A stretch of DNA of 64,000 nucleotides from Betaproteobacteria bacterium (GCA_016716425.1 JADJWJ010000020.1:248001-312000), one strand, 5' to 3'; positions 21,901 through 30,093 are shown, counted from the first letter of the stretch. Made by a program: numbers and translations. The notes: a model not told the origin generated them from the sequence alone.

Positions 21901-23199
21901 GCGCAGCGGCTCGACCCGGCGCGCCTGCCGGTGGCCGTCGAGAACGTGCAGGCCAAGACCTGGCTGCGCGTCGTGCCGCCCGTCGAGGTCGAGGTGACCG
22001 CACGCCGCGTCGACGCGGACCGGATCCACGTACGCATCGACAAGTACGTCGAGGGCACGGTCGTCATGCGCGACCGGTACGCGCCGCCGCCGCCGGCCGC
22101 GCCGCTCGAGATCGGCACCGCGCGCGAGTTTCCGGTCGGCGTTCCGGCGATCTACGACGACGGCTGGTTGTTCCACGGCCCGGGCTACCGGGGCGTCGTG
22201 TCGATCGACGGCTTCGGTGACGCGGGCATCGGCGCCACGCTCACGGTGCTGCCGGCCAAGGGCGCGCTGCTCGATGCGGCCGGGCAGCTGGTCGGCCTGC
22301 ACCTCGCCTTCGCGAGCGCGAAGGACCGGCTGGCGCTGCCGGTGCGGATCGGCCGCGTCGAGTGGTTCGACCGCGCACCACCGCCCGGGACGCCGCTCGC
22401 CTGCCGCGTGGCGATTCGCCACGCCGGCTTTCGCGATCTGCGCGCGGACCTCGACGTCCTGCACGGCGACCGCGTGCTGCTGCGGGTGACCGGCTGGGAG
22501 GACTGGCGCTTCCAGACCGGCGACGGCCTGTGGGACCTGATGCGCGAACCGGCCACGCGGCTGCTCGCGAGCATCGACCCGCGGGGGTTCGCGATGATCG
22601 CCGATCCGGGATGGGCGACCGCGACGTACGACTACCTGATCCGCCGCTACGTGGGCGCGGCCGAGTCCGCTGTGTACGGCGGCAGCCCCACGCTGCAGCG
22701 CGAGCGCAGCCGGCTGCTTGGCCGGATCGCCGCGAAGGACGCCGTGCGCGCACACCTGTTCGCGCGCGGGCAGGGCCCGCTGTTTCCGGTCGAGGTCCGC
22801 ATCGACGCCGACGAGGCGGGTCGGCCGCTCGTGCGCGGCCCGTTCGCGGGCGATGTCCGTGTGTCGATCGCGCACTGCGAGGGCATGGCGTGCGCGTTGG
22901 CGGCGGAAGGCACCGACCCGGGGATCGACGTGGAGAAGATCGAGTCGCGCGGCGACGCGTTCGCCGCGCTCGCGTTCGCCGCGAGCGAGCTCGCGCGCGT
23001 GCCCGCGGATGCGCGCGACGAATGGATCACGCGCATGTGGGCGGCGAAGGAAGCTGCCGGCAAGGCGCGCGGAACCGGCCTCGAGGGCCGGCCGAAGGAA
23101 CTCGCGATCACCAACGTGGAAGGGGAACGAATCATGATCGACGGACGCTGGGTCGAAACGACGCGGATGGGCGACTTCATCGTCGCGTGGACGCGGTGA
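18907..23199 (+). CDS. PKS: KS-AT-DH with fused phosphopantetheinyl transferase
   Basis: Second 1,430-residue synthase subunit, 27 bp after the first. KS (1-450) keeps its full triad: Cys207 in DAACASTL, His in EAHGTATPAGD and His in GHAMPASG. It is therefore not a chain-length-factor copy. The AT (about 560-850) has Ser631 in GHSIGEW and His732 in GFHSPAL. A double-hotdog dehydratase-like region (about 955-1240) follows, with DHMLVPQP and LLDAAGQLVG. The last 165 residues are an Sfp-type 4'-phosphopantetheinyl transferase: VSIAH (1319-1323), GIDVE (1339-1343) and WAAKEAAGK (1378-1386). The PPTase presumably activates the ACP in the first synthase and the free ACP, so the locus can be self-sufficient. 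Functional boundaries of the DH are inferred. Confidence 0.88.
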   Translation: MERDVAIVGMACIFPRAPDLATYWRNLRDGVDAITDVPAARWDPAYYDPASTAPDRFYARRGGFIDDYATFDAAAFGIMPIAAQGAEPDQLLALEVATAALADAGYADRAFPRARTDVVLGRGNYLGPAMLRLVNITRGGPQLVDALRSLLPDAKEDELAAVKREFQARCGVYGPDTAIGLVPNLVASRIANRLDLGGSAYTLDAACASTLVAVDHACRSLLSASADLVLAGGVHLCHDPVFWSVFSQLGALSRDQQIRPFDRRADGLLIGEGLGMLVLKRAADARRDGDRVYAVIRGVGLASDGRDVSLMTPRVEGQLLALERAWTAAGLSPATLGFLEAHGTATPAGDAAEIATLGRFFGPAPTDAARIPVGSVKSMIGHAMPASGAAGLIKAALAVYHGVRLPTLHCDEPNPALDATRFRPLAVAEPWDADIRRAAVNAFGFGGINAHVIVDAEPAPARVRRGTSLPDDAGPAAADAAPVTADAGPVTADAFLAAAATTAALAQALDRDERGGAGPARVALFEPTPERRARALAAIAAGRPRHGRDGIHVTPQGLIAAGGKVAFLFPGIEAEFAPEVESLARGLGVAPPDVAAPDLEHQALRVLLLSRFLLRAADAVGLRPDLLAGHSIGEWSGMVAAGMFDEAATERFIDSLRPGTSRVADVRYVAAGTGRARLEALFAAEPDVAITHDNCNHQAILCAPAARTDAVAAKLRAQRVLFEVLPFRSGFHSPALADHVDFYVRNLEALPFTPARVPLWSATTCAPYPAEPAAIRALFAEHLTKPVRFRELVEALYAEGARVFVQMGTGSLPAFVDDVLAGRPHLAVSLLSARRPGREQFQRACAALFVEGADLDLVRAGLAPAAATGARRRALKLELGVPLVHVDLESLRPHAVPATPAAATPAGDPLALAFAETMSEIARAQDAVMRALGSGRRAAPPNAPAPPAERTDRLPLSLATHPELVDHMLVPQPRGWPEPEDGMPSVPMTMSVELIREAAQRLDPARLPVAVENVQAKTWLRVVPPVEVEVTARRVDADRIHVRIDKYVEGTVVMRDRYAPPPPAAPLEIGTAREFPVGVPAIYDDGWLFHGPGYRGVVSIDGFGDAGIGATLTVLPAKGALLDAAGQLVGLHLAFASAKDRLALPVRIGRVEWFDRAPPPGTPLACRVAIRHAGFRDLRADLDVLHGDRVLLRVTGWEDWRFQTGDGLWDLMREPATRLLASIDPRGFAMIADPGWATATYDYLIRRYVGAAESAVYGGSPTLQRERSRLLGRIAAKDAVRAHLFARGQGPLFPVEVRIDADEAGRPLVRGPFAGDVRVSIAHCEGMACALAAEGTDPGIDVEKIESRGDAFAALAFAASELARVPADARDEWITRMWAAKEAAGKARGTGLEGRPKELAITNVEGERIMIDGRWVETTRMGDFIVAWTR

Positions 23200-23519
23200 T
23201 GGGCGCGCCGGCACCGGTCCCGGGCGACGCGCGGCGCGACGAGATCCTGCGCGAGATCGCGGCGATGATCGCCGAGGTCATCGGCGAGGAGTGGGTGCGC
23301 GAGAAGCCGATCACCGCTGCGACCAAGTTCAGCCAGGACCTCGAGATGGAGAGCATCGAGCTCGCTTCGCTGTCGGAGAAGATCCAGGCGCGGTTCGGCG
23401 ACAGCGTGGATTTCCCGGCGTGGCTGTCCGGCATGGAGTTGGACGACATCATCAACCTCACCGTCGGCCAGCTCGTCGACCACATCGCTGCATGCCAGTC
23501 GAAGACTTCGGCGGCCTGA
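23199..23519 (+). CDS. acyl carrier protein
   Basis: A free ACP of 106 residues. The four-helix ACP pattern is visible, with the phosphopantetheine Ser52 in LEMESIELASLSEKI and an acidic helix II. Its ATG overlaps the stop of the PKS with the fused PPTase (TGATG), and the next gene starts inside its 3' end. Translation of all three is therefore probably coupled. It may carry a starter, the finished chain, or act in trans with the KS-AT-DH subunit. The Met-Glu before the Ser replaces the usual Asp-Ser, but other members of the family show this too. Confidence 0.85.
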   Translation: MGAPAPVPGDARRDEILREIAAMIAEVIGEEWVREKPITAATKFSQDLEMESIELASLSEKIQARFGDSVDFPAWLSGMELDDIINLTVGQLVDHIAACQSKTSAA

Positions 23520-24259
23520 CGCTGCACACGCAGGTCGCCGGCGCCGGCGGCCCGCCGATCGTCCTGCTGCACGGCCTGCTGATCGGCTCGCTGTCCACGT
23601 GGTACTTCGCGGTGGCGCCGACGCTGGCGCGCGACCACCGCGTCGTCATGTACGACCTGCGCGGCCACGGCCTCTCGGAGCTGACCCGAAGCGGATACGG
23701 CGTGCGCGCGCAGGCGGACGATCTCGCGCGCGTCGTCGATCGGCACGCGGGCCCGGAGCCGGTGACGCTCGTCGGCCACAGCGTGGGCGGTGCCATCGCG
23801 CTGCGCTACGCGCTCGCCCAACCCGATCGCGTCGCGCGCCTCGTCCTGGTCGACACGCCGCTGCCCGTGATGGCGCGCAACTGGATCGACCGCGTGCGCG
23901 CGGCGTCGGTCCCGGACCTGCTCAAGCTGCTGCCGGGCGGGAATCACACGCTGGTCGGCCGCGGCGGGCGGCAACTCGCGAAGCTGGCCGAGAAGGTCCT
24001 GGCACTCACCACCCGCACGTCGCTGCTCGACGACCTGCTCGCGGAGCCGGACTTCTCCGACGACGAGCTCGCGGCGTTCGCGCGGCCGCTGCTCCTGTGC
24101 TATGCGACGCGCGGCGGACCGGTCGTCACGGCGACGCGCGCGCGGCTCGCCGAGCGGGTACCCGGCGCGCGGCTCGTGATGATCGAGGGCGGGCACGCGC
24201 TGCCCGTGGAGGCGCCGGCGCCGCTGGCGGCCGCGATCACGGAATTCGTCGATGGCTGA
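23492..24259 (+). CDS. alpha/beta hydrolase 1 of the PKS locus
   Basis: A 255-residue alpha/beta-hydrolase with oxyanion segment LLHGLL, YDLRGHGLSE, nucleophile Ser97 in VGHSVGGAIA and the late His in EGGHALPVEAP. No signal peptide is visible, so it acts in the cytosol. It starts 28 nt inside the ACP gene. Neither synthase has a thioesterase domain, so this protein or its neighbour is a candidate for chain release or editing. That role is inferred from position only. Confidence 0.82.
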   Translation: MPVEDFGGLTLHTQVAGAGGPPIVLLHGLLIGSLSTWYFAVAPTLARDHRVVMYDLRGHGLSELTRSGYGVRAQADDLARVVDRHAGPEPVTLVGHSVGGAIALRYALAQPDRVARLVLVDTPLPVMARNWIDRVRAASVPDLLKLLPGGNHTLVGRGGRQLAKLAEKVLALTTRTSLLDDLLAEPDFSDDELAAFARPLLLCYATRGGPVVTATRARLAERVPGARLVMIEGGHALPVEAPAPLAAAITEFVDG

Positions 24260-25115
24260 CATCGTCGCGCGCGGCGTGCGCTTCAACGTCGTCCGGCTCG
24301 GCGAGGGCGTGCCGCGCCTCGTGCTGATCCACGGGCTCGTCATGGACAGCCACGCGAGCTTCTACCTCTCCATCGCCCCCGCGCTGGCGCGCCACGCCGG
24401 CGTGCTGCTGTACGACCTGCGCGGGCACGGGCGCAGCGAACAGCCGCCGACCGGCTACACGATGGCGGACATGGTCGCCGACCTGTGGGGCGTCCTCGAC
24501 GGCTCCGGCCTGGCGGCCACGCCGGTCGTGCTCGTCGGCAACAGCTACGGCGGGCAGATCGCGATGCGCGCGGCGAGCGAGCGGCCCGAACGCGTGCGCG
24601 CGCTCGTGCTCATCGATCCGCAGTCGGGCATTCCCGACTTCACGAAGGAGCTGGCGGACATCCTCGCCGTCGAGCCGGAGGAGCGCGACCGCCGCGCGTA
24701 CGAGCTCTTCGCCCGCTGGCTGGCGGAGCACGCGGCCGCGCGGGAACCGGCGGCGCCGGACGCACAGGCCGAGGTGCGCCGGTCGGAGACGATCGACGAC
24801 GTCATGCGCCACCGCAAGCAGCGGCGCAGTCCCGGCGTGCGCACGGCCGTCGGCCTCGCCGGCGATACGACGCTCGTGGCCGATCTCGCCCGCGAGACGC
24901 CGATCTCCGACGCGGAAGTCGCGCGCATTCGCTGCCCGGTGCTCGCGGTCTATGGCGAACGGTCGGAATTGCGGCAGGACGAGGAGCGGTTTCGCCGGCT
25001 GCTGCCGCAGCTCGAGGTCGCCGTGGTGCCGGGCATGGGTCACACGGTGCTGCTGGAGGCACCTAACCCCTTGCGCGACGCGATCCTCGCATGGCTCGCG
25101 CGGCAGCCGGCGTGA
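24252..25115 (+). CDS. alpha/beta hydrolase 2 of the PKS locus
   Basis: A second alpha/beta-hydrolase of 287 residues, related to the first but not identical in motif: LIHGLVMDSHASFY, YDLRGHGRSEQPPTGYT, nucleophile Ser98 in VGNSYGGQIA and late His in GMGHTVLLEAPNP. It overlaps the first hydrolase by 8 nt. Two consecutive hydrolases suggest either a duplication with separate roles (release versus transfer) or a heterodimer. The GNSYGG elbow is common among C-C or ester hydrolases. Substrate unknown. Confidence 0.82.
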   Translation: MADIVARGVRFNVVRLGEGVPRLVLIHGLVMDSHASFYLSIAPALARHAGVLLYDLRGHGRSEQPPTGYTMADMVADLWGVLDGSGLAATPVVLVGNSYGGQIAMRAASERPERVRALVLIDPQSGIPDFTKELADILAVEPEERDRRAYELFARWLAEHAAAREPAAPDAQAEVRRSETIDDVMRHRKQRRSPGVRTAVGLAGDTTLVADLARETPISDAEVARIRCPVLAVYGERSELRQDEERFRRLLPQLEVAVVPGMGHTVLLEAPNPLRDAILAWLARQPA

Positions 25116-25173
25116 AGGGCGACGCCCGCCGCGCCGACGGCGAACGCCGGGGTGCGCGGCGCCGGGGGCGTCG

Positions 25174-26355
25174 GTGAGCCGCTTTCTGTTCGTGGCGCCC
25201 CCGTTCGCGGGGCACGTGCTGCCGCTGGCCTCGATCGGCGTCGAGCTCGCGTCGCGTGGGCACGACGTCGCGTGGGTGTCCTACGACGCCGCGCGTCCTT
25301 GGGTACCGGACGGCGGGGCGTGGTTCACGGTCCCTCCCGACCCTGCACTCGAGAGCGCGACGGGCGCCGCGCGCGCGCCGCCGCCGCGCTTCCTGGCCGC
25401 CGAGTTCGCGGTGTTCTACCGGGATGTCGTCGTGCCGATGGCGGTGGCGATGCTGCCGCACGTCGACGCCGCGGTCGCGGCATGGCGTCCCGACGTTCTG
25501 GTCATCGATCAGCACGCTCTCGCCGGGTCGCTGGTCGCGCGCCGGCGCGGGCTCCCGTGGGCGACGTCGTCTCCGAGCAGTCTGCTGTACGGGCAGGCGC
25601 TCGCGAGCCACGCCCCGGCGCGCCGCTGGCTGTCCGGGCTGTTCGCGGCCGTGCAGCGCGATGCGGGCGTCGACCCCGTGGAATCGCCGGACGTCTCGCC
25701 GCACCTGGTCCTGCTCTTCACGTCGCGCGGGCTCGCGGGCGAAGCCGGCGAGTTCCCGGCGCACTACCGCTTCGTCGGGCCGGCACTCGCGCATCGGCGG
25801 GACCCCGACGGGTTTCCGTGGGAGGCGCTGCGGCGCCGCCCCCGCATCATCGTCTCGCTCGGCTCGGTGCTGGCGCAGCACGGCGAGCGCTTCTTCGCCA
25901 CGCTGGCCGCGGCGCTGCGCGACCAGGCGGTCGAAGTCGTCGTCGGCGCACCGGACGGCGTGCTCCGCGACGCGCCCCCCAACTTCATCGTGCGCGCGTG
26001 GCTGCCGCAATTGTCGCTGTTGCCGCACGCCGACGCCTGCCTGTCGCACGGCGGGAGCTTTGCGGTCGAGTCGCTGGCGCATGGCGTGCCGCTCGTGCTC
26101 GCCCCCGTGTGGACCGATCAGTTCGCGACGGCGCGCGCGATCGTCGCCGCGGGCGCGGGGGTGCGCGTGCGGTACGGGCGCGTCGGCGCCGACGAGCTGC
26201 GCCAGGCGGTGCACGACGTCCTGTTCGTTCCGCAGTATCGCGCCGCCGCCCGGTCCGCGCAGGCCGGCCTGCTCGCAGCCGGGGGCACGCCCGCCGCGGC
26301 CGATCACGTGATCGCGCTCGCGCGGGCGGAGCCGCCTGCCGCGGGCGGGAGCTGA
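25174..26355 (+). CDS. GT1/MGT-type glycosyltransferase
   Basis: A 393-residue GT-B glycosyltransferase of the UDP-sugar GT1 family that includes macrolide, sterol and rhamnolipid enzymes. Start at GTG 25174 gives MSRFLFVAPPFAGHVLPLAS, the standard N-terminal acceptor-side motif. The C-half has LSHGGSFAVESLAHGVPLV and VWTDQF, the sugar-nucleotide signature with the terminal Asp-Gln. It begins 58 bp after the hydrolase, the widest gap in the cluster after the PKS pair. The likely job is to add a sugar to a hydroxyl of the polyketide. Donor and acceptor cannot be read from the sequence. Confidence 0.88.
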   Translation: MSRFLFVAPPFAGHVLPLASIGVELASRGHDVAWVSYDAARPWVPDGGAWFTVPPDPALESATGAARAPPPRFLAAEFAVFYRDVVVPMAVAMLPHVDAAVAAWRPDVLVIDQHALAGSLVARRRGLPWATSSPSSLLYGQALASHAPARRWLSGLFAAVQRDAGVDPVESPDVSPHLVLLFTSRGLAGEAGEFPAHYRFVGPALAHRRDPDGFPWEALRRRPRIIVSLGSVLAQHGERFFATLAAALRDQAVEVVVGAPDGVLRDAPPNFIVRAWLPQLSLLPHADACLSHGGSFAVESLAHGVPLVLAPVWTDQFATARAIVAAGAGVRVRYGRVGADELRQAVHDVLFVPQYRAAARSAQAGLLAAGGTPAAADHVIALARAEPPAAGGS

Positions 26356-26358
26356 CGC

Positions 26359-27585
26359 ATGGCCGGCGCGCGCGACACGCAGTGGCTGCGCTCACTGTGG
26401 AATGCGGGGATCGCAAGTGCGCGGATGCTCGGGTGGTCGGGCGCGGAGCTCGACGTCGACGTGCTGCTCGCGCGCGCCGCCCGTGCGACCGGCCTCTCGG
26501 ATTTCGGCGACCCCGGGTTCCGCGAGCCGCTGGCGCTCCTCGTCGACGGGCTCGCCGCCAGCGCGCACGCGGACGCGTCCGGCCGCCAGTTTCTGGCCGG
26601 CTTTATCGGTTGTGCGCTGGAGAACCGGCTGCGGATCGTGGCCGCCGAGCACGCGCACCCGGACATCGCCGGGGTGCCGGTCGCCGCGCCTTTCGTGATC
26701 GTCGGGCTGCCGCGCACCGGCACCACGCTGCTGCAGACGGCGCTCGCCGCGGTGCCCGGCCTGCGCACGCTGCTCAACTGGGAGACGCGGCTGCCGGCGC
26801 AGCTGCCGGCGCTGCTCACTCCACGCGAGATCGCGCAGCACCGCGCGCGCGTCGCCCGCGAAATCCGCTTCGTCAACTGGCTGTCGCCCGCGCTTGCGGG
26901 CTCGCACGAGGTCGGCGCGGACGCGGCGGAGGAGTGCAACGGATTGCTGCTCATCGCGATGCAGTCGCAGCTGCTCGCGCTGTTCGCCGGCGCCCGCTAC
27001 GAGGACTCGCTCTACGCGTCCGCCTTCCGCGGCGCGTATGAGTGGCATCGGCGGTACCTGCAGGCGCTCGCGTACCGGCAGCCAGAGTGCACGTGGGTGC
27101 TGAAGGCGCCCGCGCACATGGCCTCGCTGGCGGGACTGCTGCGCGCCTATCCCGATGCGCGCGTCGTGTTCACGCACCGCGACCCCGTCGCATCGGTGGC
27201 GTCGACGGCTGGCCTCAACGCCGCGATGTGGCGGCTGGTGTCGCCCCATGGCGACCGCCGCGCGATCGGCGCGCAGGCGGTGGCGACGCTGGTCCGGATG
27301 CACGCCACCGCGCATGCGGTGCGCGCACGGTGGCCGGAGTCGGCGCCGCCGTTCCTCGATCTCGACTACGCAACGCTGGCGCGCGAGCCGCTGGCAACGG
27401 TTCGTCGCATCCTCGCGCACTTCGGCGTGGCGGAGCCTCCGGGCGTGCCGGACGCGGTGCTGCGCCAGCTGCGCGCGCTGCAGCGGCGGCGCGCCGCGCC
27501 GGCGCGCTATACCTGCGCCGAATTCGGACTGGACGAGGACGACGTGCGCGCGGCGTTCGCCGGCGAGTACGCGTTCATCGGCTGA
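26359..27585 (+). CDS. PAPS-dependent sulfotransferase family protein
   Basis: A 408-residue protein of the Sulfotransfer_3 type. It has the 5'-phosphosulfate loop GLPRTGTTLLQ (Pro118-Thr123) and the 3'-phosphate segment VVFTHRDPVASVAS (Arg274), which together bind the sulfate donor PAPS. No signal peptide is visible. It starts 3 nt after the glycosyltransferase stop, so the two are cotranscribed. In this context it probably sulfates the sugar or the chain of the PKS product. Some members of this family have other or unknown functions, so sulfation is the best guess, not certain. Confidence 0.82.
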   Translation: MAGARDTQWLRSLWNAGIASARMLGWSGAELDVDVLLARAARATGLSDFGDPGFREPLALLVDGLAASAHADASGRQFLAGFIGCALENRLRIVAAEHAHPDIAGVPVAAPFVIVGLPRTGTTLLQTALAAVPGLRTLLNWETRLPAQLPALLTPREIAQHRARVAREIRFVNWLSPALAGSHEVGADAAEECNGLLLIAMQSQLLALFAGARYEDSLYASAFRGAYEWHRRYLQALAYRQPECTWVLKAPAHMASLAGLLRAYPDARVVFTHRDPVASVASTAGLNAAMWRLVSPHGDRRAIGAQAVATLVRMHATAHAVRARWPESAPPFLDLDYATLAREPLATVRRILAHFGVAEPPGVPDAVLRQLRALQRRRAAPARYTCAEFGLDEDDVRAAFAGEYAFIG

Positions 27586-27639
27586 CGCGGATTCCGCGCG
27601 CGGCGCATTGCACGGCGAGGGGCAGCGTCGTCCAGCCGA

Positions 27640-27890
27640 CGCGCGCCGCCGCGCTCGAGTACGCGACGAGAATCGTCCGCGTGAACTGCATCTGCCCAAG
27701 CTTCGTCGACACCGACATGTTCGGCGGCACCAAAGCCAATCCGCTGCACACGTTCGCGAAGGTCCTGGTGCCGATGGCGCGCGTCGCGCAGCCTCCGGAG
27801 ATCGCCGAACTCGCGCTGTTCCTCGCGGCGGACCCCGCGCCGTACCCGACCGGCGCCGTGTTCCCGTTGAACGGAGGCTACTCCACGCGC
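27640..27890 (+). pseudogene. C-terminal remnant of an SDR dehydrogenase
   Basis: Translation shows the second half of a short-chain dehydrogenase: ALEYATRIVRVNCICPSFVD, then MARVAQPPEIAELALFLAAD and the closing LNGGYS. The Rossmann N-terminus and catalytic YxxxK are missing and no stop follows the normal end; the frame runs on into the opposite gene. It sits in the 324-bp gap after the sulfotransferase and contains no other gene. It looks like debris from a deletion or rearrangement at the right boundary of the PKS locus. Confidence 0.75.
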
Positions 27891-27909
27891 CGACGGGGCG
27901 GGCGGCAAC

Positions 27910-28200
27910 TCATGGCGCCGCGCGTTGCCACGTCGCGACGCGTTTCGCATCGATCATCGCTTCGGTCGCCGCCGCGAACGCCTTGAAGTGCGGCGATGCG
28001 AGATGCGCGTCGAACGCGGCGCGATCGTCGTAGAGCTCGTAGAGGAAAGCCACGCCGGGGCGCGAGGCGTCGACGCAGACGTCGAACTGGCGGCAGCCCG
28101 GTTCCCCGGCAAGCGAACGCTGCGCGTTGTCGAGCACCAGCGGCAGGAAACGGGCCCACTGCTGCGGTTCGATCTCGAATTCGACGGTGACGACGTACAT
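27910..28200 (-). CDS. antibiotic biosynthesis monooxygenase (ABM/YgiN-like) domain protein
   Basis: A 96-residue single-domain ABM-fold protein: MYVVTVEFEIEPQQ, AGEPGCRQFDVCVD and ELYDDRAAFDAHLASPHF are the usual strand and helix phrases. These ferredoxin-like dimers act as quinol monooxygenases or have unknown roles. It begins 10 nt after otnC ends, on the same strand, so it is probably the last gene of the sugar-acid operon. Members of this family are often attached to sugar-catabolic operons (lsrG is a related case), where they may handle a reactive intermediate. Confidence 0.82.
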   Translation of the reverse strand: MYVVTVEFEIEPQQWARFLPLVLDNAQRSLAGEPGCRQFDVCVDASRPGVAFLYELYDDRAAFDAHLASPHFKAFAAATEAMIDAKRVATWQRAAP

Positions 28201-28210
28201 CGCGCGTCCT

Positions 28211-28843
28211 TCAGCTGGGAAATCTCGCTTCGAGTGCCGCGACCTGCGCGGCCGACAGCGGCGCGGTCGTGCGGTCGGCCAGCAGCAGCGACAGGCGCGC
28301 CGTCTGCTCGAGCTCCTCCGCGCTGTCGACGGCGTCGTCGAGCGTCGCGCCGGCGACCACGGGACCGTGGTTCGCGAGCAGCACCGCGCGATGGCGCGCG
28401 GCGAGCGCGCCGACGGCTTCGGCGAGCGCGCGGTCGCCCGGCGCGTAGTACGGGACGAGCGGGAGCGTGCCGACGCGCATCACGTGGTACGCCGTCAGCG
28501 GCGGCAGCACGTTGCGCGGGTCGTAGTGCACGAGGCACGACACGGCGACCGCGCACGTGCAATGCAGGTGCACGATGGCCCCGGCGGACGGACGGTTCGC
28601 GTACACGGCCAGATGCAGGAACGCCTCCTTCGACGGCGGGTCGCCGGACAGCGTGCGGCCGTCGGGGGCGACCTTGGAAATTCGCGCCGGATCGAGGCGG
28701 CCAAGGCTGCTGCCGGTCGGCGTGACCAGAATGCCGTCCGCCACCCGTACGCTCAGGTTGCCCGAACTGCCGTGCGCGTACCCGCGCTCGTAGAGCGAGC
28801 GGGCCCGGTCGACGATCGCGTCGCGCGCGGCGTTCTCCTTCAT
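28211..28843 (-). CDS. otnC: 3-oxo-tetronate 4-phosphate decarboxylase (class II aldolase)
   Basis: Class II aldolase/adducin-family enzyme predicted to decarboxylate 3-oxo-tetronate 4-phosphate to dihydroxyacetone phosphate. The 210-residue protein has SSGNLSVRV, TPTGSSLGRL, the metal His pair in IVHLHCT and the later His in LLANHGPVV, all placed as in OtnC. Its ATG overlaps the otnK stop by 4 nt, the standard otnK-otnC order, which supports the assignment over fuculose-phosphate aldolase. Zn2+ ligands appear intact. Confidence 0.85.
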   Translation of the reverse strand: MKENAARDAIVDRARSLYERGYAHGSSGNLSVRVADGILVTPTGSSLGRLDPARISKVAPDGRTLSGDPPSKEAFLHLAVYANRPSAGAIVHLHCTCAVAVSCLVHYDPRNVLPPLTAYHVMRVGTLPLVPYYAPGDRALAEAVGALAARHRAVLLANHGPVVAGATLDDAVDSAEELEQTARLSLLLADRTTAPLSAAQVAALEARFPS

Positions 28844-30093
28844 AGCGTCGCGCTCGCGCGCGCGAAGAAATCGTCGCCGCCGAAGTTGCCCGACTTGAGC
28901 GCAAGCCACAGCGGCCGTTCGCCGAGCGCGCGCGTCCACGGCACGCCCGGCGCGATCTCCGGACCGATCGCCAGCGCGCGCACGCCGAGCGCCTCGACGA
29001 CGGCGCCCGCCGTCTCGCCCCCGGCGACGACGAAGGCGCCCACACCCGCGGCGGCGAGCGCACCGGCGATTCCGCGGAATGCGTCCTCGACCACTGTCGC
29101 GGCGCGCGCGGCGCCGAGCGCCGCCTGCGCCGCCGCGACCTCTGCCGGCGCAGCGGTCGCGTAGACGAGCACCGGGACGTCGCCGCTGCGCGCGACGGCG
29201 TCCGCGGCAATTCGCGAGGCGAGGCCCGGGTCCGCCGCCAGCGCCATAGGATCCAGGCGCAGGCCCGTGCAGTTCGCGTTGGCCGCTGCGACCTGCCGGC
29301 GCGTGGCGTCGGAGCAGCTGCCGGACAGCCACGCCATCCGCGGCGGCACCGCGGGCCGCGCCCAGACGCCGCTGCCGGCGCCCGCCTGGCCACGCAGCGC
29401 GCGCGCGATGCCCACACCAAGGCCGGCGCCGCCGGTCGTCAGCGGCAGGTCGGAGAACGCGAGGCCCGCGGTGGTCAGGTGCTCGTCGCGGATCGCATCG
29501 ACGATCGCATGCCGCTTGCCTTCCGCGGCGAGCGCCGCGAGGCGCGCGCGGACGGCATCGGGGCCGGCGTCGAGTGCCTCCGCCGCCACGAGTCCCACCG
29601 CGCCGCGCGTCTGCGCGGCGAGCAGCCGCACGAGGTTCGCGTCGGTCATCGGCGTCAGCGGGTGCGTGCGCATCCCGGTGTCGGACAGCAGCAGGTCGCC
29701 CACGAACAGGTGTCCGCGGTAGACGGTGCGCTGGTTGCGCGGGTACGCGGGCGTGGCCGGCACGACGCGCGCGTGCAGCGCCTGCTGCAGCGCCTCGGTC
29801 ACCGGGCCGATGTTGCCCTGCGCCGTCGAGTCGAACGTCGAGCAGTACTTGAAGTAGAAGCGGGTGCCGCCGCGCGCCGCGAGCCACGCGTGCGCGGCCA
29901 GCGCCTGCGCCACCGCGTCTTCCGCCGAGATCGTCCGCGACTTGAGCGCGACCACCAGCGCGTCCGCGGCCGGGATGTCGATGGCGGCGGACGGCACGCC
30001 GTTGACCTGGATGACGGACAGGCCCTCGCGCGCGAGGTTGACGCAGAGGTCGGTCGCGCCGGTGAGGTCGTCGGCGATGCACGAGAGGAGCAT
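28840..30093 (-). CDS. otnK: 3-oxo-tetronate kinase (DUF1537 family)
   Basis: ATP-dependent kinase of the four-carbon acid sugar family that phosphorylates 3-oxo-tetronate at O4. The 417-residue protein opens LLSCIADDLTGATDLCVNL, the hallmark N-terminal motif, has FYFKYCSTFDST for the sugar site, and ends with the nucleotide-binding VVAGGETAGAVVEALG and LALKSGNFGGDDFF. Length is right. It lies between the TRAP permease (8 bp away) and otnC, so transporter and first phosphorylated steps form one unit. Confidence 0.88.
   Translation of the reverse strand: MLLSCIADDLTGATDLCVNLAREGLSVIQVNGVPSAAIDIPAADALVVALKSRTISAEDAVAQALAAHAWLAARGGTRFYFKYCSTFDSTAQGNIGPVTEALQQALHARVVPATPAYPRNQRTVYRGHLFVGDLLLSDTGMRTHPLTPMTDANLVRLLAAQTRGAVGLVAAEALDAGPDAVRARLAALAAEGKRHAIVDAIRDEHLTTAGLAFSDLPLTTGGAGLGVGIARALRGQAGAGSGVWARPAVPPRMAWLSGSCSDATRRQVAAANANCTGLRLDPMALAADPGLASRIAADAVARSGDVPVLVYATAAPAEVAAAQAALGAARAATVVEDAFRGIAGALAAAGVGAFVVAGGETAGAVVEALGVRALAIGPEIAPGVPWTRALGERPLWLALKSGNFGGDDFFARASATL

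Noticed and set aside
15346..23214. A very long open frame (about 2,600 codons) on the minus strand opposite the PKS genes.
   Set aside because: Extreme GC with strong third-position bias leaves antisense frames open. Its translation is Arg/Gly/Asp/His-rich without any domain, while the plus strand carries clear KS, AT and PPTase motifs.
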